Below, piece by piece: positions 43,040-52,409 of a stretch of DNA of 64,000 nt. The DNA comes from CAYQDB01 sp964416195. GTDB lineage: Bacteria; Zixibacteria; MSB-5A5; GN15; FEB-12. Under the pieces are notes generated by a model that ran no database searches, had not been told where the DNA came from, and was given only the letters and a program-made list of their open reading frames with translations. Location: the NCBI GenBank assembly GCA_964416195.1, contig CAYQDB010000011.1, forward strand, positions 13,141-77,140, written 5' to 3'. Numbering within the stretch: the first letter of the stretch is position 1; each line of letters starts with the position of its first letter. Both the position numbers and the translations under genes were made by a program.

Positions 43040-44374
43040 ATGGATAATGCTACAGCGACAAAGGCAACCGATTCTGCATATCTGATCGATGAACTTGCTC
43101 CGGCGCTGAATCGCGGGCCCAAGTGGCTTAAAGAAAAGAGACAGGCCTCTCGCGAAGCGTTTAATAGCGCCCCTCTCCCCCGCCGGGAACTGCACCTATG
43201 GCGTTATACCGACCCAGGCAAGTTCCTGATCAAGCAGGGCAGCATAACAGACACACTTCCTGTAAAAGAGCATGATACCGTCGAAGAAATCAAACTGAGT
43301 AGCCTGAAGCGTGGGCACCTCTCCGGCCTGGTGAACGACCTCGGTGGACAAGAGATCAGATTCTACGGAGTCGATGATTTGACAAAAAGGGGCATCATCG
43401 TTTCACGCCTTTCAGAAGCCATTGACAAATATCCCGAACTGGTCGAAAAGTACCTCTACCAGTTGGTCAACAGTCAGACGGGTAAGTTCGAGGCGATGAA
43501 CGGTGCTCTCTTCAACGATGGCATCTTTATACATGTTCCTGACAGTATCGCACTTGAGAGCCCCTTGCACCTGCTGCGTGAATCTGGAGGAGAAAACTCG
43601 GCCTGCTTCCCTCGCCTGCTGATTATCGTCGGGAAAAACGCCGAGTTGACCGTGATCGATGAGTACACTGGCGGCTCGCCAAACATCGAGCAGGGCACCA
43701 GCTACACCAACAGTGCTGTTGAGATTTTTGGTCTTGAAAACAGCCGCACCCGTTACGTCTCCCTTCAACGACAGACGGCAGGCACGCATTCGTACCTGAC
43801 TCATCGGGCCAGAATAGAGCGCGATGCCACGATGCTGACCATCTCACTTGCCTTCGGGGCATCAGTATCGAAACAGAATCTCGGCATTATCCTTAATGGT
43901 AAGGGAGCCGAAAGCAATTTGTACGGTCTGTTATTCGGTTCGCAGTCCCAGCATTTTGACAGCCACACCCGGCACCACCATGTTGCCAACAAGACGCTGT
44001 CAAATATCGACTTCAAGGTGGTACTTCGCGACCGGGCAGAGTCAGCCTACACCGGCCAGATTCGAATTGAAAAGGGAGCCAGAACCTGCGAGGCCTACCA
44101 GGAGAACCGCAATCTATTGTTGAATAAAGGAACCAGAGCCGAGACCATCCCGGAACTGGAGATTCTCAACGAGGATGTGATGTGTACGCACGGCGCCACC
44201 CTCGGCCCTATCGACCCACTTGAGGTTTTCTACCTAACATCACGCGGGATTCACCAAGCTGAAGCTGTCCGCATGATTGTCTCCGGTTTTGTGGAAGCAA
44301 CCCTGCGGAAAGTCCCGGGAGATATGCAAGAACGAATCAGTAACTTCGTCGCTCAACGTCTGGAGGATATATAG
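43040..44374 (+). CDS. sufD: Fe-S cluster assembly protein SufD
   Basis: A 444-residue SufD-type subunit, paralogous to SufB. N-terminal SufD-like WRYTDPGKF, then a beta-helix core, and the C-terminal GATLGPIDPLEVFYLTSRGI and MIVSGFVEATLRKVP. The conserved His in HGATLG is the residue that with SufB binds iron. It starts two bases after the sufB stop. It is required for iron entry in the SufBC2D scaffold. Confidence 0.93.
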   Translation: MDNATATKATDSAYLIDELAPALNRGPKWLKEKRQASREAFNSAPLPRRELHLWRYTDPGKFLIKQGSITDTLPVKEHDTVEEIKLSSLKRGHLSGLVNDLGGQEIRFYGVDDLTKRGIIVSRLSEAIDKYPELVEKYLYQLVNSQTGKFEAMNGALFNDGIFIHVPDSIALESPLHLLRESGGENSACFPRLLIIVGKNAELTVIDEYTGGSPNIEQGTSYTNSAVEIFGLENSRTRYVSLQRQTAGTHSYLTHRARIERDATMLTISLAFGASVSKQNLGIILNGKGAESNLYGLLFGSQSQHFDSHTRHHHVANKTLSNIDFKVVLRDRAESAYTGQIRIEKGARTCEAYQENRNLLLNKGTRAETIPELEILNEDVMCTHGATLGPIDPLEVFYLTSRGIHQAEAVRMIVSGFVEATLRKVPGDMQERISNFVAQRLEDI

Positions 44375-44377
44375 CAC

Positions 44378-44689
44378 ATGGCTCAATTCAGAAAAGTGGC
44401 CGCTGTGCAGGAGATACCGGCAGGGAGCATGAAAGCGTTTGAAATCGATCACTACCTAATTGTCATCTGCAACACCGGCGATGGTATATTCGCTGTTGCG
44501 GATGAATGTTCGCACGATTCGGCTCCTATCAGCACGGGTGAACTACGCGGAGAGGAAGTCGTCTGTGCGCGCCATGGAGCACGGTTCAGTGTTAAGGATG
44601 GAAGCGTAAAAACACCGCCGGCAGTAGTTCCGATCGACATCTACCAAGTCAGAGTCGAAGGGAAAGACATTCTGGTTCTGCTCGATTGA
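44378..44689 (+). CDS. Rieske-type [2Fe-2S] ferredoxin
   Basis: A 103-residue Rieske ferredoxin. Cluster motifs are C-S-H (CSHDSAPISTGE) and C-A-R-H (VVCARHGARFSVKDG), i.e. CxH and CxxH ligands. The fold resembles non-haem oxygenase ferredoxins. It is encoded inside the suf operon between sufD and sufS, as in several other bacteria, and may serve as an electron source or as a client protein for cluster assembly. It starts three bases after sufD and the gap to sufS is 32 bases. Confidence 0.93.
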   Translation: MAQFRKVAAVQEIPAGSMKAFEIDHYLIVICNTGDGIFAVADECSHDSAPISTGELRGEEVVCARHGARFSVKDGSVKTPPAVVPIDIYQVRVEGKDILVLLD

Positions 44690-44721
44690 AGCAGGTGGTT
44701 TCAAAAGGAAGGCATACACAG

Positions 44722-45999
44722 ATGGAATCGAAGACAAAAAGCACATCGACAGCCATCGATTTTGAAAGCTGCCGTCTGAATCATGAAAGCATCAAGGCGG
44801 ACTTCCCAATACTCAGCCAGACGATTGGCGGCCATCGCCTGGTCTATCTGGACAACGCCGCAACCACACAAAAGCCGCGAGTTGTCATTAACGCGCTCCT
44901 TGAGTATTACCGCAAGTTGAATGCCAATATCCACCGGGGGCTCCATCACCTTGCGGAGAAATCCACCGAGGCATACGAGCATACCCGAGAGCATGTGGCT
45001 CGCTTTATCGGTAATGTCGATGCACACGAGATCATCTTTACCAGAGGTGCAACCGAATCGATAAATCTGGTGGCTTACTCCTGGGGGGAAACAAACATCA
45101 GAGAGGGCGACGAGATTGTCATCACCGAGATGGAGCACCACTCCAACCTTGTGCCGTGGGTAATCCTTGCTCAGAAAAAGAAAGCGGTGCTTAAGCGGAT
45201 ACCGATTACACTCTGTGGACATCTCGATCTCAGCGACATCGACAGCATCATAACACCAAAAACAAAGCTGTTGGCCATAACGCACATGTCAAACGTACTG
45301 GGGACGATCAACCCTGTTGCAGAACTGACAGAACTGGCCAAGAAACAAGGGGCGGTGGTGCTGATTGACGGCGCCCAGGCTGTGCCTCACCTGCCGGTGG
45401 ATGTGAAAGCTCTGGGAGCTGACTTCTATGCTTTCTCCGCTCACAAGATGCTCGGCCCGACGGGTGTCGGCGTGCTCTACGGTCGACGCAAACTTCTAGA
45501 GGCCATGCCGCCTTTCAACATGGGGGGCGAGATGATCCGTCAGGTTCGGTTTGACCGGATCACCTGGGCCGATATTCCATACAAGTTTGAAGGCGGAACC
45601 CCGAATATCGCCAACGTCGTCGCCTTTGACGCCGCACTGACGTATCTTGAAGAGATGGGTATGGACAATGTCCGCCAGCACGAAATTAACCTTATACGTT
45701 ACGCTATTGAACGCTTGTCGCAAGTTAAGGGAATCGACATTCAGGGGCCGCAGGAGTACGCTCAGCGAGGAGGAGTCATATCATTTACTGACGTCGACAT
45801 TCACCCGCATGACATCAGTACCTTCCTTGATTCCAAAGGCATCGCGATTAGAGCCGGCCACCACTGCGCCCAACCGCTGATGGGTGTTCTCGGCAAGATT
45901 GCCACGGCGAGAGCCTCCCTGTATATTTATAATGATGAGGCCGATGTCGACGCGCTGGTGGAAGCCCTGAACGAAATGAGGAGATATTTCGGACTATGA
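44722..45999 (+). CDS. sufS: Cysteine desulfurase SufS
   Basis: A 425-residue group-II cysteine desulfurase, PLP-dependent. N-terminal DFPILSQTIGGHRLVYLDNAA in two parts, the PLP lysine in FYAFSAHKMLGPTGVGVLYG, and the catalytic cysteine in RAGHHCAQPLMG near the C-terminus. The start is the ATG at 44722 after an AAGGAAGG site; the frame opens at a TTG at 44686 as well. It supplies persulfide sulfur, passed to SufU. Its stop overlaps the SufU start by four bases. Confidence 0.96.
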   Translation: MESKTKSTSTAIDFESCRLNHESIKADFPILSQTIGGHRLVYLDNAATTQKPRVVINALLEYYRKLNANIHRGLHHLAEKSTEAYEHTREHVARFIGNVDAHEIIFTRGATESINLVAYSWGETNIREGDEIVITEMEHHSNLVPWVILAQKKKAVLKRIPITLCGHLDLSDIDSIITPKTKLLAITHMSNVLGTINPVAELTELAKKQGAVVLIDGAQAVPHLPVDVKALGADFYAFSAHKMLGPTGVGVLYGRRKLLEAMPPFNMGGEMIRQVRFDRITWADIPYKFEGGTPNIANVVAFDAALTYLEEMGMDNVRQHEINLIRYAIERLSQVKGIDIQGPQEYAQRGGVISFTDVDIHPHDISTFLDSKGIAIRAGHHCAQPLMGVLGKIATARASLYIYNDEADVDALVEALNEMRRYFGL

Positions 46000-46475
46000 G
46001 CGAACCGCTCGACGACATGTATCGCGACATCATCCTCGACCACTACCGTTCGCCACGGGGGAGGAAACCTCTGAAGAAAGTAGACGTCACCTCCGATGGC
46101 TCTAACCCCTCCTGTGGCGACGAGGTATTCATGGAGGTAGAACTCGACAACGGCACGGTTAAGGATATTCATATCGACTGCCACGGCTGCGCCATCTCGG
46201 TTGCATCGGCTTCCATGCTGGCTGAGATCGTCAAGGGTAAGTCGATAGCTCAGACCAAGATAATCGCCGAAACAGTCAAGAGAATGCTGAAAGGTGAGAA
46301 CACCGAAATCCCTGACGACATTGGCGACCTTGATGCCTTGAAGGGCGTACGCAACTTCCCGGTACGCATCAAGTGTGCCCTTCTGGCGTGGGTTACCCTC
46401 CTGGAGGGAATCAAGAACTACGAAAAGGGCAACCGCAATGACCATGCCAAGCTGTCAACAGAAGATAATGAGTAA
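45996..46475 (+). CDS. sufU: Zinc-dependent sulfurtransferase SufU
   Basis: A 159-residue IscU-like protein. Three conserved cysteines lie in NPSCGDEV, CHGCAISVASASM and RIKCALLAWVTL. The extended GX18-20 insertion between the second and third Cys (about residues 82-110) is typical of SufU and absent in true IscU scaffolds. SufU takes sulfur from SufS and passes it to SufBCD. Translationally coupled to sufS by ATGA. Confidence 0.94.
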   Translation: MSEPLDDMYRDIILDHYRSPRGRKPLKKVDVTSDGSNPSCGDEVFMEVELDNGTVKDIHIDCHGCAISVASASMLAEIVKGKSIAQTKIIAETVKRMLKGENTEIPDDIGDLDALKGVRNFPVRIKCALLAWVTLLEGIKNYEKGNRNDHAKLSTEDNE

Positions 46476-46539
46476 CCGCTCCGGGGAATGAGCAAAACCC
46501 AAGAGAGCACAAAGAGAAAGTGTAGCCTCCTGGGAGAGT

Positions 46540-46851
46540 ATGTCAGTGCCAACCAAGGAAGAAATCATCGCAGCCCTTAAGCAAGTCAAGGACCCTGAAG
46601 TCGGACTCAGTATCATCGATCTCGGATTAGTGTACGACGTCAGCATTGATGTGGACGGTAAAGTTCAGATCAAGATGACCCTCACGACCCCGGCCTGTCC
46701 CTACGGTAAAATCCTCATCGCTCAGGCGCATAGCGCAACCTCACAAGTGGGAGGCGTTAGGGAAGTCGATGTCAAGCTCGTCTGGGACCCACCATGGAAC
46801 CCCAAGGAGATGTGCTCCGATCTCGCTAAGGATATCTTAAACATCTGGTAG
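46540..46851 (+). CDS. sufT: SufT (DUF59/MIP18-family) Fe-S maturation factor
   Basis: A 103-residue MIP18-type protein. The family core ALKQVKDPEVGLSIIDLGLVYDV and the TTPACPYG Cys motif are intact, followed by VWDPPWNPKEMCSD. These proteins assist Fe-S delivery to apo targets. It is 64 bases after sufU with a GGGAGAG ribosome-binding site, and is the last gene of the suf cluster, convergent with nadA. Confidence 0.93.
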   Translation: MSVPTKEEIIAALKQVKDPEVGLSIIDLGLVYDVSIDVDGKVQIKMTLTTPACPYGKILIAQAHSATSQVGGVREVDVKLVWDPPWNPKEMCSDLAKDILNIW

Positions 46852-46873
46852 CGGAAGTGCGAAGGCAGCACAA

Positions 46874-47953
46874 TCAGCCTATCTCAAGCATCTTCTCAAG
46901 AGCCAGCAGAGCTTCACTTCGTACCGGCTCAGTAACCCTGATCGGTTTTATATCGGCCCAATTCTCCAGCGTATAGGCCAGATCGTTGAGGGTCGTTCGA
47001 TACATATTGGCGCAAACGGGGCAGGTCTGACCGGACAACTCAAAGATCTTCTTGTCCGGGTACTGACGGGCCATGCGGTTCACGAGATTCATCTCAGTCC
47101 CGATAGCGATAATCGACCCTACCGGCGCCTCGGCACAGTATTTCACAATGAAACTTGTTGAGCCATGCGCATCCGCCTGAGAGACAACATCCGGGATACA
47201 TTCAGGATGAACTACTACCATCACCCCCGGATACTGCCGCCGCACCTGCTGGACGTGCTCCGCTTTGAAAGTAGTGTGGACATGGCAGTGGCCCTTCCAC
47301 AGGACCAATCTGGCCCGGTCAATCTGTTCATCGGTCAGTCCGCCATTATCACGAGAGAAATCCCAGATTACGATCTCGTCCGGTTTCAACCCGAACTTCA
47401 TACCGGTGTTGTAACCGAGGTTCTCATCGGGAAAGAAGAACACTTTTTCTCTACGATCGAATCCGTACTTAAACGCGTTGACAGCATTCGACGAGGTACA
47501 GATTACACCGCCGTAACGACCGGTAAATGCCTTCAAGCCGGCGGTGGTATTCATATAGGAGATCGGCATGATCTTGCGTTCAGCTCCAAACCGCTTGAGG
47601 TACCCCCAGGCTTCCATGACATCAGCCCTCTCCGCCATGTCGGCCATCGGGCAACCGGCCAGCGGATTAGGAAGAAAGACGGTCTGGTGGTCGCCGGTTA
47701 GAATATCAGCCGCCTCGGCCATGAAAAGAACGCCACAAAAAACAATGATCTCAGCTTCCTTGTGCTCAGCCGCTATCTCGGATAAGCCATAGCTGTCGCC
47801 AACATAGTCACCATATTCAACCACTTCAATGCGCTGGTAATGGTGGGTCAAGATGCACAGCTTCTTGCTGAGTTTTTTCTTGGCGGCTGTAATGCGTTCT
47901 TGCAGCTCGTCAGTCTTTGCTTCGCGATACTCTTTCGGAAGGGAAAAGTACAT
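46874..47953 (-). CDS. nadA: Quinolinate synthase A
   Basis: A 359-residue quinolinate synthase that condenses iminoaspartate with dihydroxyacetone phosphate in NAD synthesis. It needs a [4Fe-4S] cluster; Cys candidates are in FCGVLFMAEAAD, the HPEC segment and QTCPVCANMYRTTLNDL. The N-terminal KLCILTHHYQR and YGDYVGDSYGLS are typical. The neighbouring convergent suf operon encodes machinery that could mature it. Monocistronic; the promoter is not evident. A dispersed repeat lies just upstream. Confidence 0.95.
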   Translation of the reverse strand: MYFSLPKEYREAKTDELQERITAAKKKLSKKLCILTHHYQRIEVVEYGDYVGDSYGLSEIAAEHKEAEIIVFCGVLFMAEAADILTGDHQTVFLPNPLAGCPMADMAERADVMEAWGYLKRFGAERKIMPISYMNTTAGLKAFTGRYGGVICTSSNAVNAFKYGFDRREKVFFFPDENLGYNTGMKFGLKPDEIVIWDFSRDNGGLTDEQIDRARLVLWKGHCHVHTTFKAEHVQQVRRQYPGVMVVVHPECIPDVVSQADAHGSTSFIVKYCAEAPVGSIIAIGTEMNLVNRMARQYPDKKIFELSGQTCPVCANMYRTTLNDLAYTLENWADIKPIRVTEPVRSEALLALEKMLEIG

Positions 47954-47997
47954 ATACCTAATCTTTCTGTTTCGCTCTCTTTGGCCGAGTCAGCTTC

Positions 47998-48042
47998 GTA
48001 GGTCGGGTTCCGAATGGAGCGAAGCGGAATAAGAAACCCGAC
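47998..48042. repeat. Short dispersed inverted repeat (GTCGGGTT...AACCCGAC)
   Basis: Perfect 8-base arms GTCGGGTT (48002-48009) and AACCCGAC (48035-48042) surround a nested TCCG/CGGA pair. The core GGTCGGGTTCCGAATGGAGC resembles a widely seen intergenic hairpin repeat. It lies upstream of nadA. The remaining stretch 48043-48190 shows no gene. Confidence 0.6.
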
Positions 48043-48190
48043 AATAGCTTAGCAATAAATGTCTGCCATGACGAACAATCGAAACCACCTATGAGCTTTT
48101 TTGGCGCCTCTCTTGAAATTAACCCGCCAGAGGAGGTTGTATCGCTTGGGGAGGGGCATATTACAAATCCTTACAGCGCCTTGGCTCTCA

Positions 48191-48787
48191 CTACTCTCGA
48201 GAAGTTCTTTCCCATCTTTCGAGCGTATCCATTACGGCTTTTTCTGCGCTTGCAGGAATATGTAATTTTAACCTTTGAGCGATTTTCTCTAAGTCTTTTT
48301 TCGCCTCGTTGCCCTGAATAGCAAACAAATAGTTCTCAGGATTCACCAGCAGCATTCTCTGAATGCTCTGAGCAAGAGAATTTAAGCAAGATAGATTAAA
48401 AGCAAGTTGATTAATCACATCTTGGGAAGAGCAGTCAGTGGCAATATCACACGAAATTGCATAAATCATTACCAACAAACGAGCTTGAGTAAGGGCATTT
48501 ACTATTCCCATTGATGTGACCGTCGTAAGGGCATTGTCGGCATTCAAACCTATCGATAATATATTGTCATAATGTTTGTCTAAGATTGGAAGAATACTGT
48601 CCTCAACGAACGAGTGGGCATCTTCCAATATAATCGGTTGGTTAGCGATGCTTCGCCAGTTTTCATGGAAACTGCTATCGGTTAATGCGCTATTCAAATC
48701 GTCTTCCGCGCAGGCGGCTCGATTTACCAAGAATACTATCACCGAGACGACGAAGATTACCGGTAAGAGCCGTAGTTGTGCTTTCAT
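48191..48787 (-). CDS. Secreted hypothetical protein, helical
   Basis: A 198-residue protein with a signal peptide (MKAQLRLLPVIFVVSVIVFLVNRAACA). The mature part is mostly helical and has three cysteines (CDIATDC and LSCLNSL) that could form disulfides in the periplasm. No domain recognised. It overlaps the upstream beta-barrel gene by four bases (ATGA), so the two form a small operon. Function unknown. Confidence 0.65.
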   Translation of the reverse strand: MKAQLRLLPVIFVVSVIVFLVNRAACAEDDLNSALTDSSFHENWRSIANQPIILEDAHSFVEDSILPILDKHYDNILSIGLNADNALTTVTSMGIVNALTQARLLVMIYAISCDIATDCSSQDVINQLAFNLSCLNSLAQSIQRMLLVNPENYLFAIQGNEAKKDLEKIAQRLKLHIPASAEKAVMDTLERWERTSRE

Positions 48788-49134
48788 TTGTTGATGCTCT
48801 GGCCTATGTAGAACGTGGCGCTGAACCCAAAACTGAATCTCTGATGGTCAGTTTTACTCCTATAATAGAAAAAGTTCTCTTTCCATTCGGTGTTACCGGC
48901 AGCAAACGCTAAGGCAAAATTGAGAGTCGCATTTTCACTAACAGGTAATTTAAGACCCGCGGATAAATCTATCTGTTCGGCATCTCCATCCTGATCGGCT
49001 ACTCCCATTTCATAATCAAGAGAGGCCAACCCACCTGAAAGGCCAAGAGTGATGCTCGGTCTGCTGTCAGGATTCTCGGCCAGGGTCATGGCTGGAATCA
49101 GGACAAACACGATGATTAATAACGCTTGTTTCAT
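48784..49134 (-). CDS. Small outer-membrane beta-barrel-like protein
   Basis: A 116-residue protein with a signal peptide (MKQALLIIVFVLIPAMTLA). The mature part has amphipathic beta strands (SITLGLSGGLASLDYEMG, IDLSAGLKLPVSENATLNFALAFAA and FSFGFSATFYIG), fitting a small eight-strand barrel or part of one. It follows a GGAGGAG ribosome-binding site, and overlaps the secreted helical protein gene. No family recognised. It could be the outer-membrane partner of that protein. Confidence 0.65.
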   Translation of the reverse strand: MKQALLIIVFVLIPAMTLAENPDSRPSITLGLSGGLASLDYEMGVADQDGDAEQIDLSAGLKLPVSENATLNFALAFAAGNTEWKENFFYYRSKTDHQRFSFGFSATFYIGQSINK

Positions 49135-49236
49135 TTTGCTTCTCCTCCGTATATATGTTCAACAACTTCAGTACTCCTTTCAAGGACATCATAATTTTAA
49201 CAACAGCACAGGGTGAGAGGTTCACTCGCGACTATA

Positions 49237-49740
49237 CTACCCGTTCAATTTCTCTAACTGCCTGAAAAGCTCATCGTTGTTGGGCAGCTCAAAAGGTGAC
49301 AGGCGTTCAATCCAACGGATTTTACCCTCCATGTCAATTAAGAAAACGGTGCGCTCCGCATACCCTTTCTTATTCAGCACCCGGTATTTTCCGGCCACCT
49401 CACCGTGAGGGTAATAGTCCGACATCAACGGGAACGAAAGCCCACCCAGCGACTTCGCCCAGGCTTTGTGACACGCCACCGAATCAACCGAAATGCCCAG
49501 AAGCTGCGCGTTATTCTCCTCAAGCCTGGCAAACACTGCCTGATAGCCTGGAATCTGGGTCGCACAGACAGGTGTGAAATCACCCGGATAGAAAGCGAGG
49601 ATGACATTCTTGCGACCCCTGTACCAGGCCAAGTTCAGCTCTCCCTCATTGTGAGTGGGGAGAGTGAAGTCGGGGGCGTAATCACCGACCTTCGGAGCTT
49701 TCACGTTGTCTTCATTGCCACCAGCGATCTCCACCTCCAC
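49237..49740 (-). CDS. Thioredoxin-fold peroxiredoxin (AhpC/TSA, Bcp/AhpE-like)
   Basis: A 167-residue peroxiredoxin from a GTG start at 49740 (a second in-frame GTG follows two codons later). The peroxidatic Cys is in YPGDFTPVCATQIP (PxxxTxxC). A second Cys occurs in SVDSVACHKAW and might serve as a resolving residue. It reduces hydrogen peroxide and organic hydroperoxides. It lies 11 bases after the rubredoxin-like gene, suggesting electron transfer from that protein. Confidence 0.9.
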   Translation of the reverse strand: MEVEIAGGNEDNVKAPKVGDYAPDFTLPTHNEGELNLAWYRGRKNVILAFYPGDFTPVCATQIPGYQAVFARLEENNAQLLGISVDSVACHKAWAKSLGGLSFPLMSDYYPHGEVAGKYRVLNKKGYAERTVFLIDMEGKIRWIERLSPFELPNNDELFRQLEKLNG

Positions 49741-49751
49741 TTCTGATGCTG

Positions 49752-49943
49752 CTATTCATTGTACTCCTCGTAATAGTCATCGATGTCATCTGACCTCTCC
49801 CTGAGATATTTGTCCGCTGGAGGATATTCTTCATCATCGTACATCTCAGAGAATTTGCTCTTGTGCTCCCCGCACACCGGACAGATCTCCGGCGGTTCGC
49901 CGTCGTCATGGATATATCCGCAGAAATCACATACCCATTGCAT
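49752..49943 (-). CDS. Rubredoxin-like protein
   Basis: A 63-residue protein with two CxxC knuckles (CDFCGY and CPVCGE) spaced like the rubredoxin domain of rubrerythrin, holding one Fe in an Fe(Cys)4 site. The C-terminal half is very acidic (DDEEYPPAD, then SDDIDDYYEEYNE) and may guide partner docking. It lies between gltX (15 bases; AAGGAG site) and the peroxiredoxin (11 bases), so it may be that enzyme's electron donor. Not a full classical rubredoxin. Confidence 0.85.
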   Translation of the reverse strand: MQWVCDFCGYIHDDGEPPEICPVCGEHKSKFSEMYDDEEYPPADKYLRERSDDIDDYYEEYNE

Positions 49944-49958
49944 GGCCGTCTTTTCTCC

Positions 49959-51413
49959 TTAGTTGACAATCTTAAGTGCTCTTATATATTCCACTGCTTT
50001 TCTCATTCGTTCCACCACCACCGGTTTGGATAGAATCGCGAGAACATCAAAAAGACCCGGTCCTGCCGGTGTCCCCGTGACTGCCAAGCGAGTAGGATGA
50101 ATCAACTCTGCTCTCTTTAATCCCCGTTCCTCTGCCAAAGTACTAAGGGCCGCTTCTGTATTCTCGGAGGTAAACTCCGGCAACGCTTCAAATCGATTAG
50201 TCAACTCCTCAAGCAGGTCAGCTCTTTCGGCAGTGAATTGCTTTTCCACAGCCTTCGGATCATATCGGTAATCAAACGAGAAAAAGTAACTACCAAGCGT
50301 AACGAAATCAGAAAGACGGTGAACCCGGTCTTTAAGAACACCCACCACGGCGCGGAGATAATCCCATCGCGTCTCAAGCCAGTACTTGGTGGAAAGACCG
50401 GCATTAACCAAAAACGGGGCAACCATCATGGCTAGTTCATGATCGGCCTTTCGGGCGATGTATTTCTTGTTGAACGCGAGCAGCTTCTCTTCATCAAAGA
50501 TAGCGTTGGAGGGATTGAAACTGTCCGGATCGAAGATTTCAATCAGTTCGTCAACGGTGTAAACTTCGCGGTCAGTCTTGGGCGACCATCCCAGCAAACA
50601 AAGATAGTTGAACATCGCTTCAGGGAGGATTCCCTCGGCACTGTACTGGTTAATATCCTTGTCGCCATGTCGCTTAGAGACTTTCTTCTTGTCGGGCCGA
50701 AGAGTCAGCGGGATGTGCCCGAAGCTTGGCTCTTGAAAACCGAGAGCACGATAAATATGTAGCTGTTTGAATGTGTTGGTAATATGATCATTGCCCCGGA
50801 TGACGTGAGTGATGCCCATATCGTGATCGTCCACAACCACCGCCAGGTTATAGGTCGCCGTGCCATCCGAGCGAGCAATGATGAAGTCCTCAATATCCTC
50901 ATTCCGGCGCGTCAACCTACCGGATACCATATCTTCAAATGTTGTCTCACCATCCGGGATCTTGAGACGGATGGCAAAATCTAGACCTAAGGCAAGCTGG
51001 ACTTGTACTTCCTTATCAGAGAGTCGCAGACACCGCCTGTCATAGCGAAGTGGTTTCTTTTCGGCACGGGCTTTGCGCCGGGCCTCGTCCAACTCCTCAG
51101 GAGTGCAGAAACATCGGTAGCCATACCCGATCTTCAGGATCTCCTGTGCAAAGCGTTTATAAGCATCCGTTCTCTGGGATTGGTAGACAATCTCCTCATC
51201 CCAGGACAGGCCGAGCCATTTCATGGCGGAGAGTATTGGCTCTATCAAAGATGCCTGAGAGCGCTCGACATCGGTGTCTTCAATCCTCACCAGGAACTTG
51301 CCGCCGGCGTGACGAGCAAACAAGTAATTGAAAATCGCCGTCCGTGCCGTACCAACGTGAAGAAAACCGGTCGGCGACGGAGCAATGCGAACCCTGACAG
51401 GCTGGTCACTCAT
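49959..51413 (-). CDS. gltX: Glutamate--tRNA ligase
   Basis: A 484-residue class I aminoacyl-tRNA synthetase. The HIGH-type motif is FLHVGTAR, in RIAPSPTGFLHVGTARTAI, and the KMSKS-type motif is KKVSKRHG. The GluRS-specific anticodon-binding helical domain fills the C-terminal 170 residues. It charges tRNA-Glu, and possibly tRNA-Gln if the lineage uses the GatCAB route; that cannot be read here. It shares one base with the stop of the DUF3566-type gene (TGATG). Confidence 0.97.
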   Translation of the reverse strand: MSDQPVRVRIAPSPTGFLHVGTARTAIFNYLFARHAGGKFLVRIEDTDVERSQASLIEPILSAMKWLGLSWDEEIVYQSQRTDAYKRFAQEILKIGYGYRCFCTPEELDEARRKARAEKKPLRYDRRCLRLSDKEVQVQLALGLDFAIRLKIPDGETTFEDMVSGRLTRRNEDIEDFIIARSDGTATYNLAVVVDDHDMGITHVIRGNDHITNTFKQLHIYRALGFQEPSFGHIPLTLRPDKKKVSKRHGDKDINQYSAEGILPEAMFNYLCLLGWSPKTDREVYTVDELIEIFDPDSFNPSNAIFDEEKLLAFNKKYIARKADHELAMMVAPFLVNAGLSTKYWLETRWDYLRAVVGVLKDRVHRLSDFVTLGSYFFSFDYRYDPKAVEKQFTAERADLLEELTNRFEALPEFTSENTEAALSTLAEERGLKRAELIHPTRLAVTGTPAGPGLFDVLAILSKPVVVERMRKAVEYIRALKIVN

Positions 51414-51934
51414 CAGACATCACTCTGCCCTTCACTCCCCTGGTCTTTCCTTGAATTGTCCGACTCGGATGGCGGCGCCGGAGGAGCCGTGGGAGGGGGC
51501 GTCGATTGCGGTGGTGGCCCAGATTCAGGAGGGGGTACATACGACTGCGCGCCAGTGTAGCCGGTCAGGGGTTGACCCCCTGATGCCGCCGGTACCGGGC
51601 CGCCAACCGGTTCCAGAACCAGCTCATAACCACCCACCAGTCTGGCAATCAGGTTGTAGACCAGCACAATGATGACGCCAATGATCGTATAGAAGATGGC
51701 TCCCATGATAGCGAACATAATCGGGAGAACAACAAGCATGATACCCACCGGCATCCCCCCCATGTCAAGATCGAAGCCACCCGGTTGAAACTGGGAAAAC
51801 CGGGACATGATGGCTATGATAAATCCTGCAAACAAGGCATAAAGCAACCCGAAGATAAAACCTACAATGAGATTGAAAAAAAACGAGACCTTAATAAAAG
51901 GCCAGATACCGACAGACTTCACTTCGTAACGCAT
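51413..51934 (-). CDS. DUF3566-like membrane protein with Pro/Ser-rich tail
   Basis: A 173-residue protein. The N-terminal VKSVGIWPFIKVSFFFNLIV followed by two hydrophobic segments (residues 20-45 and 62-100) resembles the DUF3566 transmembrane domain. The last 50 residues are Pro/Gly/Ser/Gln-rich and lack structure. Function of the domain is unknown. It leads the operon into gltX, with an AAGGGGAAATAATG context for its start. Confidence 0.72.
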   Translation of the reverse strand: MRYEVKSVGIWPFIKVSFFFNLIVGFIFGLLYALFAGFIIAIMSRFSQFQPGGFDLDMGGMPVGIMLVVLPIMFAIMGAIFYTIIGVIIVLVYNLIARLVGGYELVLEPVGGPVPAASGGQPLTGYTGAQSYVPPPESGPPPQSTPPPTAPPAPPSESDNSRKDQGSEGQSDV

Positions 51935-52409
51935 TATTTCCCCTTGTCTATCTGTTAAATAACTTTCATTCTTCTCATGTACCGTTTGTTTATTGGCTTA
52001 TTGTCAAAGATAGCGCACCCTCGCAAAATCTCAAGTCAATAGTTATGTTACGAATCCTACCCGTTTACTTAACCTCTTTCTCCCCACACTGTGCAACCAT
52101 CTCGTTGAGTAGTCCTTTACGGAGTAGATTACAGACTTCTCCGGGTACACATTGTCTCATACCCCTTCTTCCCTCAAACCTCTGTGCTTCTGATAAAAGG
52201 TATCATCCATACTTAGAACTCCCCCCGGCATTCCTAACTCAGTCTAATAATCGACTAAAATTATTCGGAATGAACTTAGTGTTTGGCAAAAGTCAAGCGA
52301 AACTACCCACCAATATGCACTACGATCACTGAGCTAGCTCTACCTGCATGAAGCAGGTTCCTAAAGAAGGTTTTTATTTGGCAACGCCTACTTTACCCGT
52401 CAGCCCAGA
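51935..52409. other. Non-coding region between DUF3566-like gene and ppdK
   Basis: About 475 bases with no supported gene. It holds a TTGACA box on the minus strand near 52002-52007 without a matching -10 at 16-18 bases, and a six-base stem ACCTGC/GCAGGT at 52342-52358 near the ppdK 3' end. No T-run follows the stem in the ppdK direction, so I do not call a terminator. Confidence 0.5.

Noticed and set aside
52342..52358. Stem ACCTGC/GCAGGT near the ppdK 3' end as a terminator
   Set aside because: Only six base pairs, and no T-run follows in the direction of ppdK transcription.
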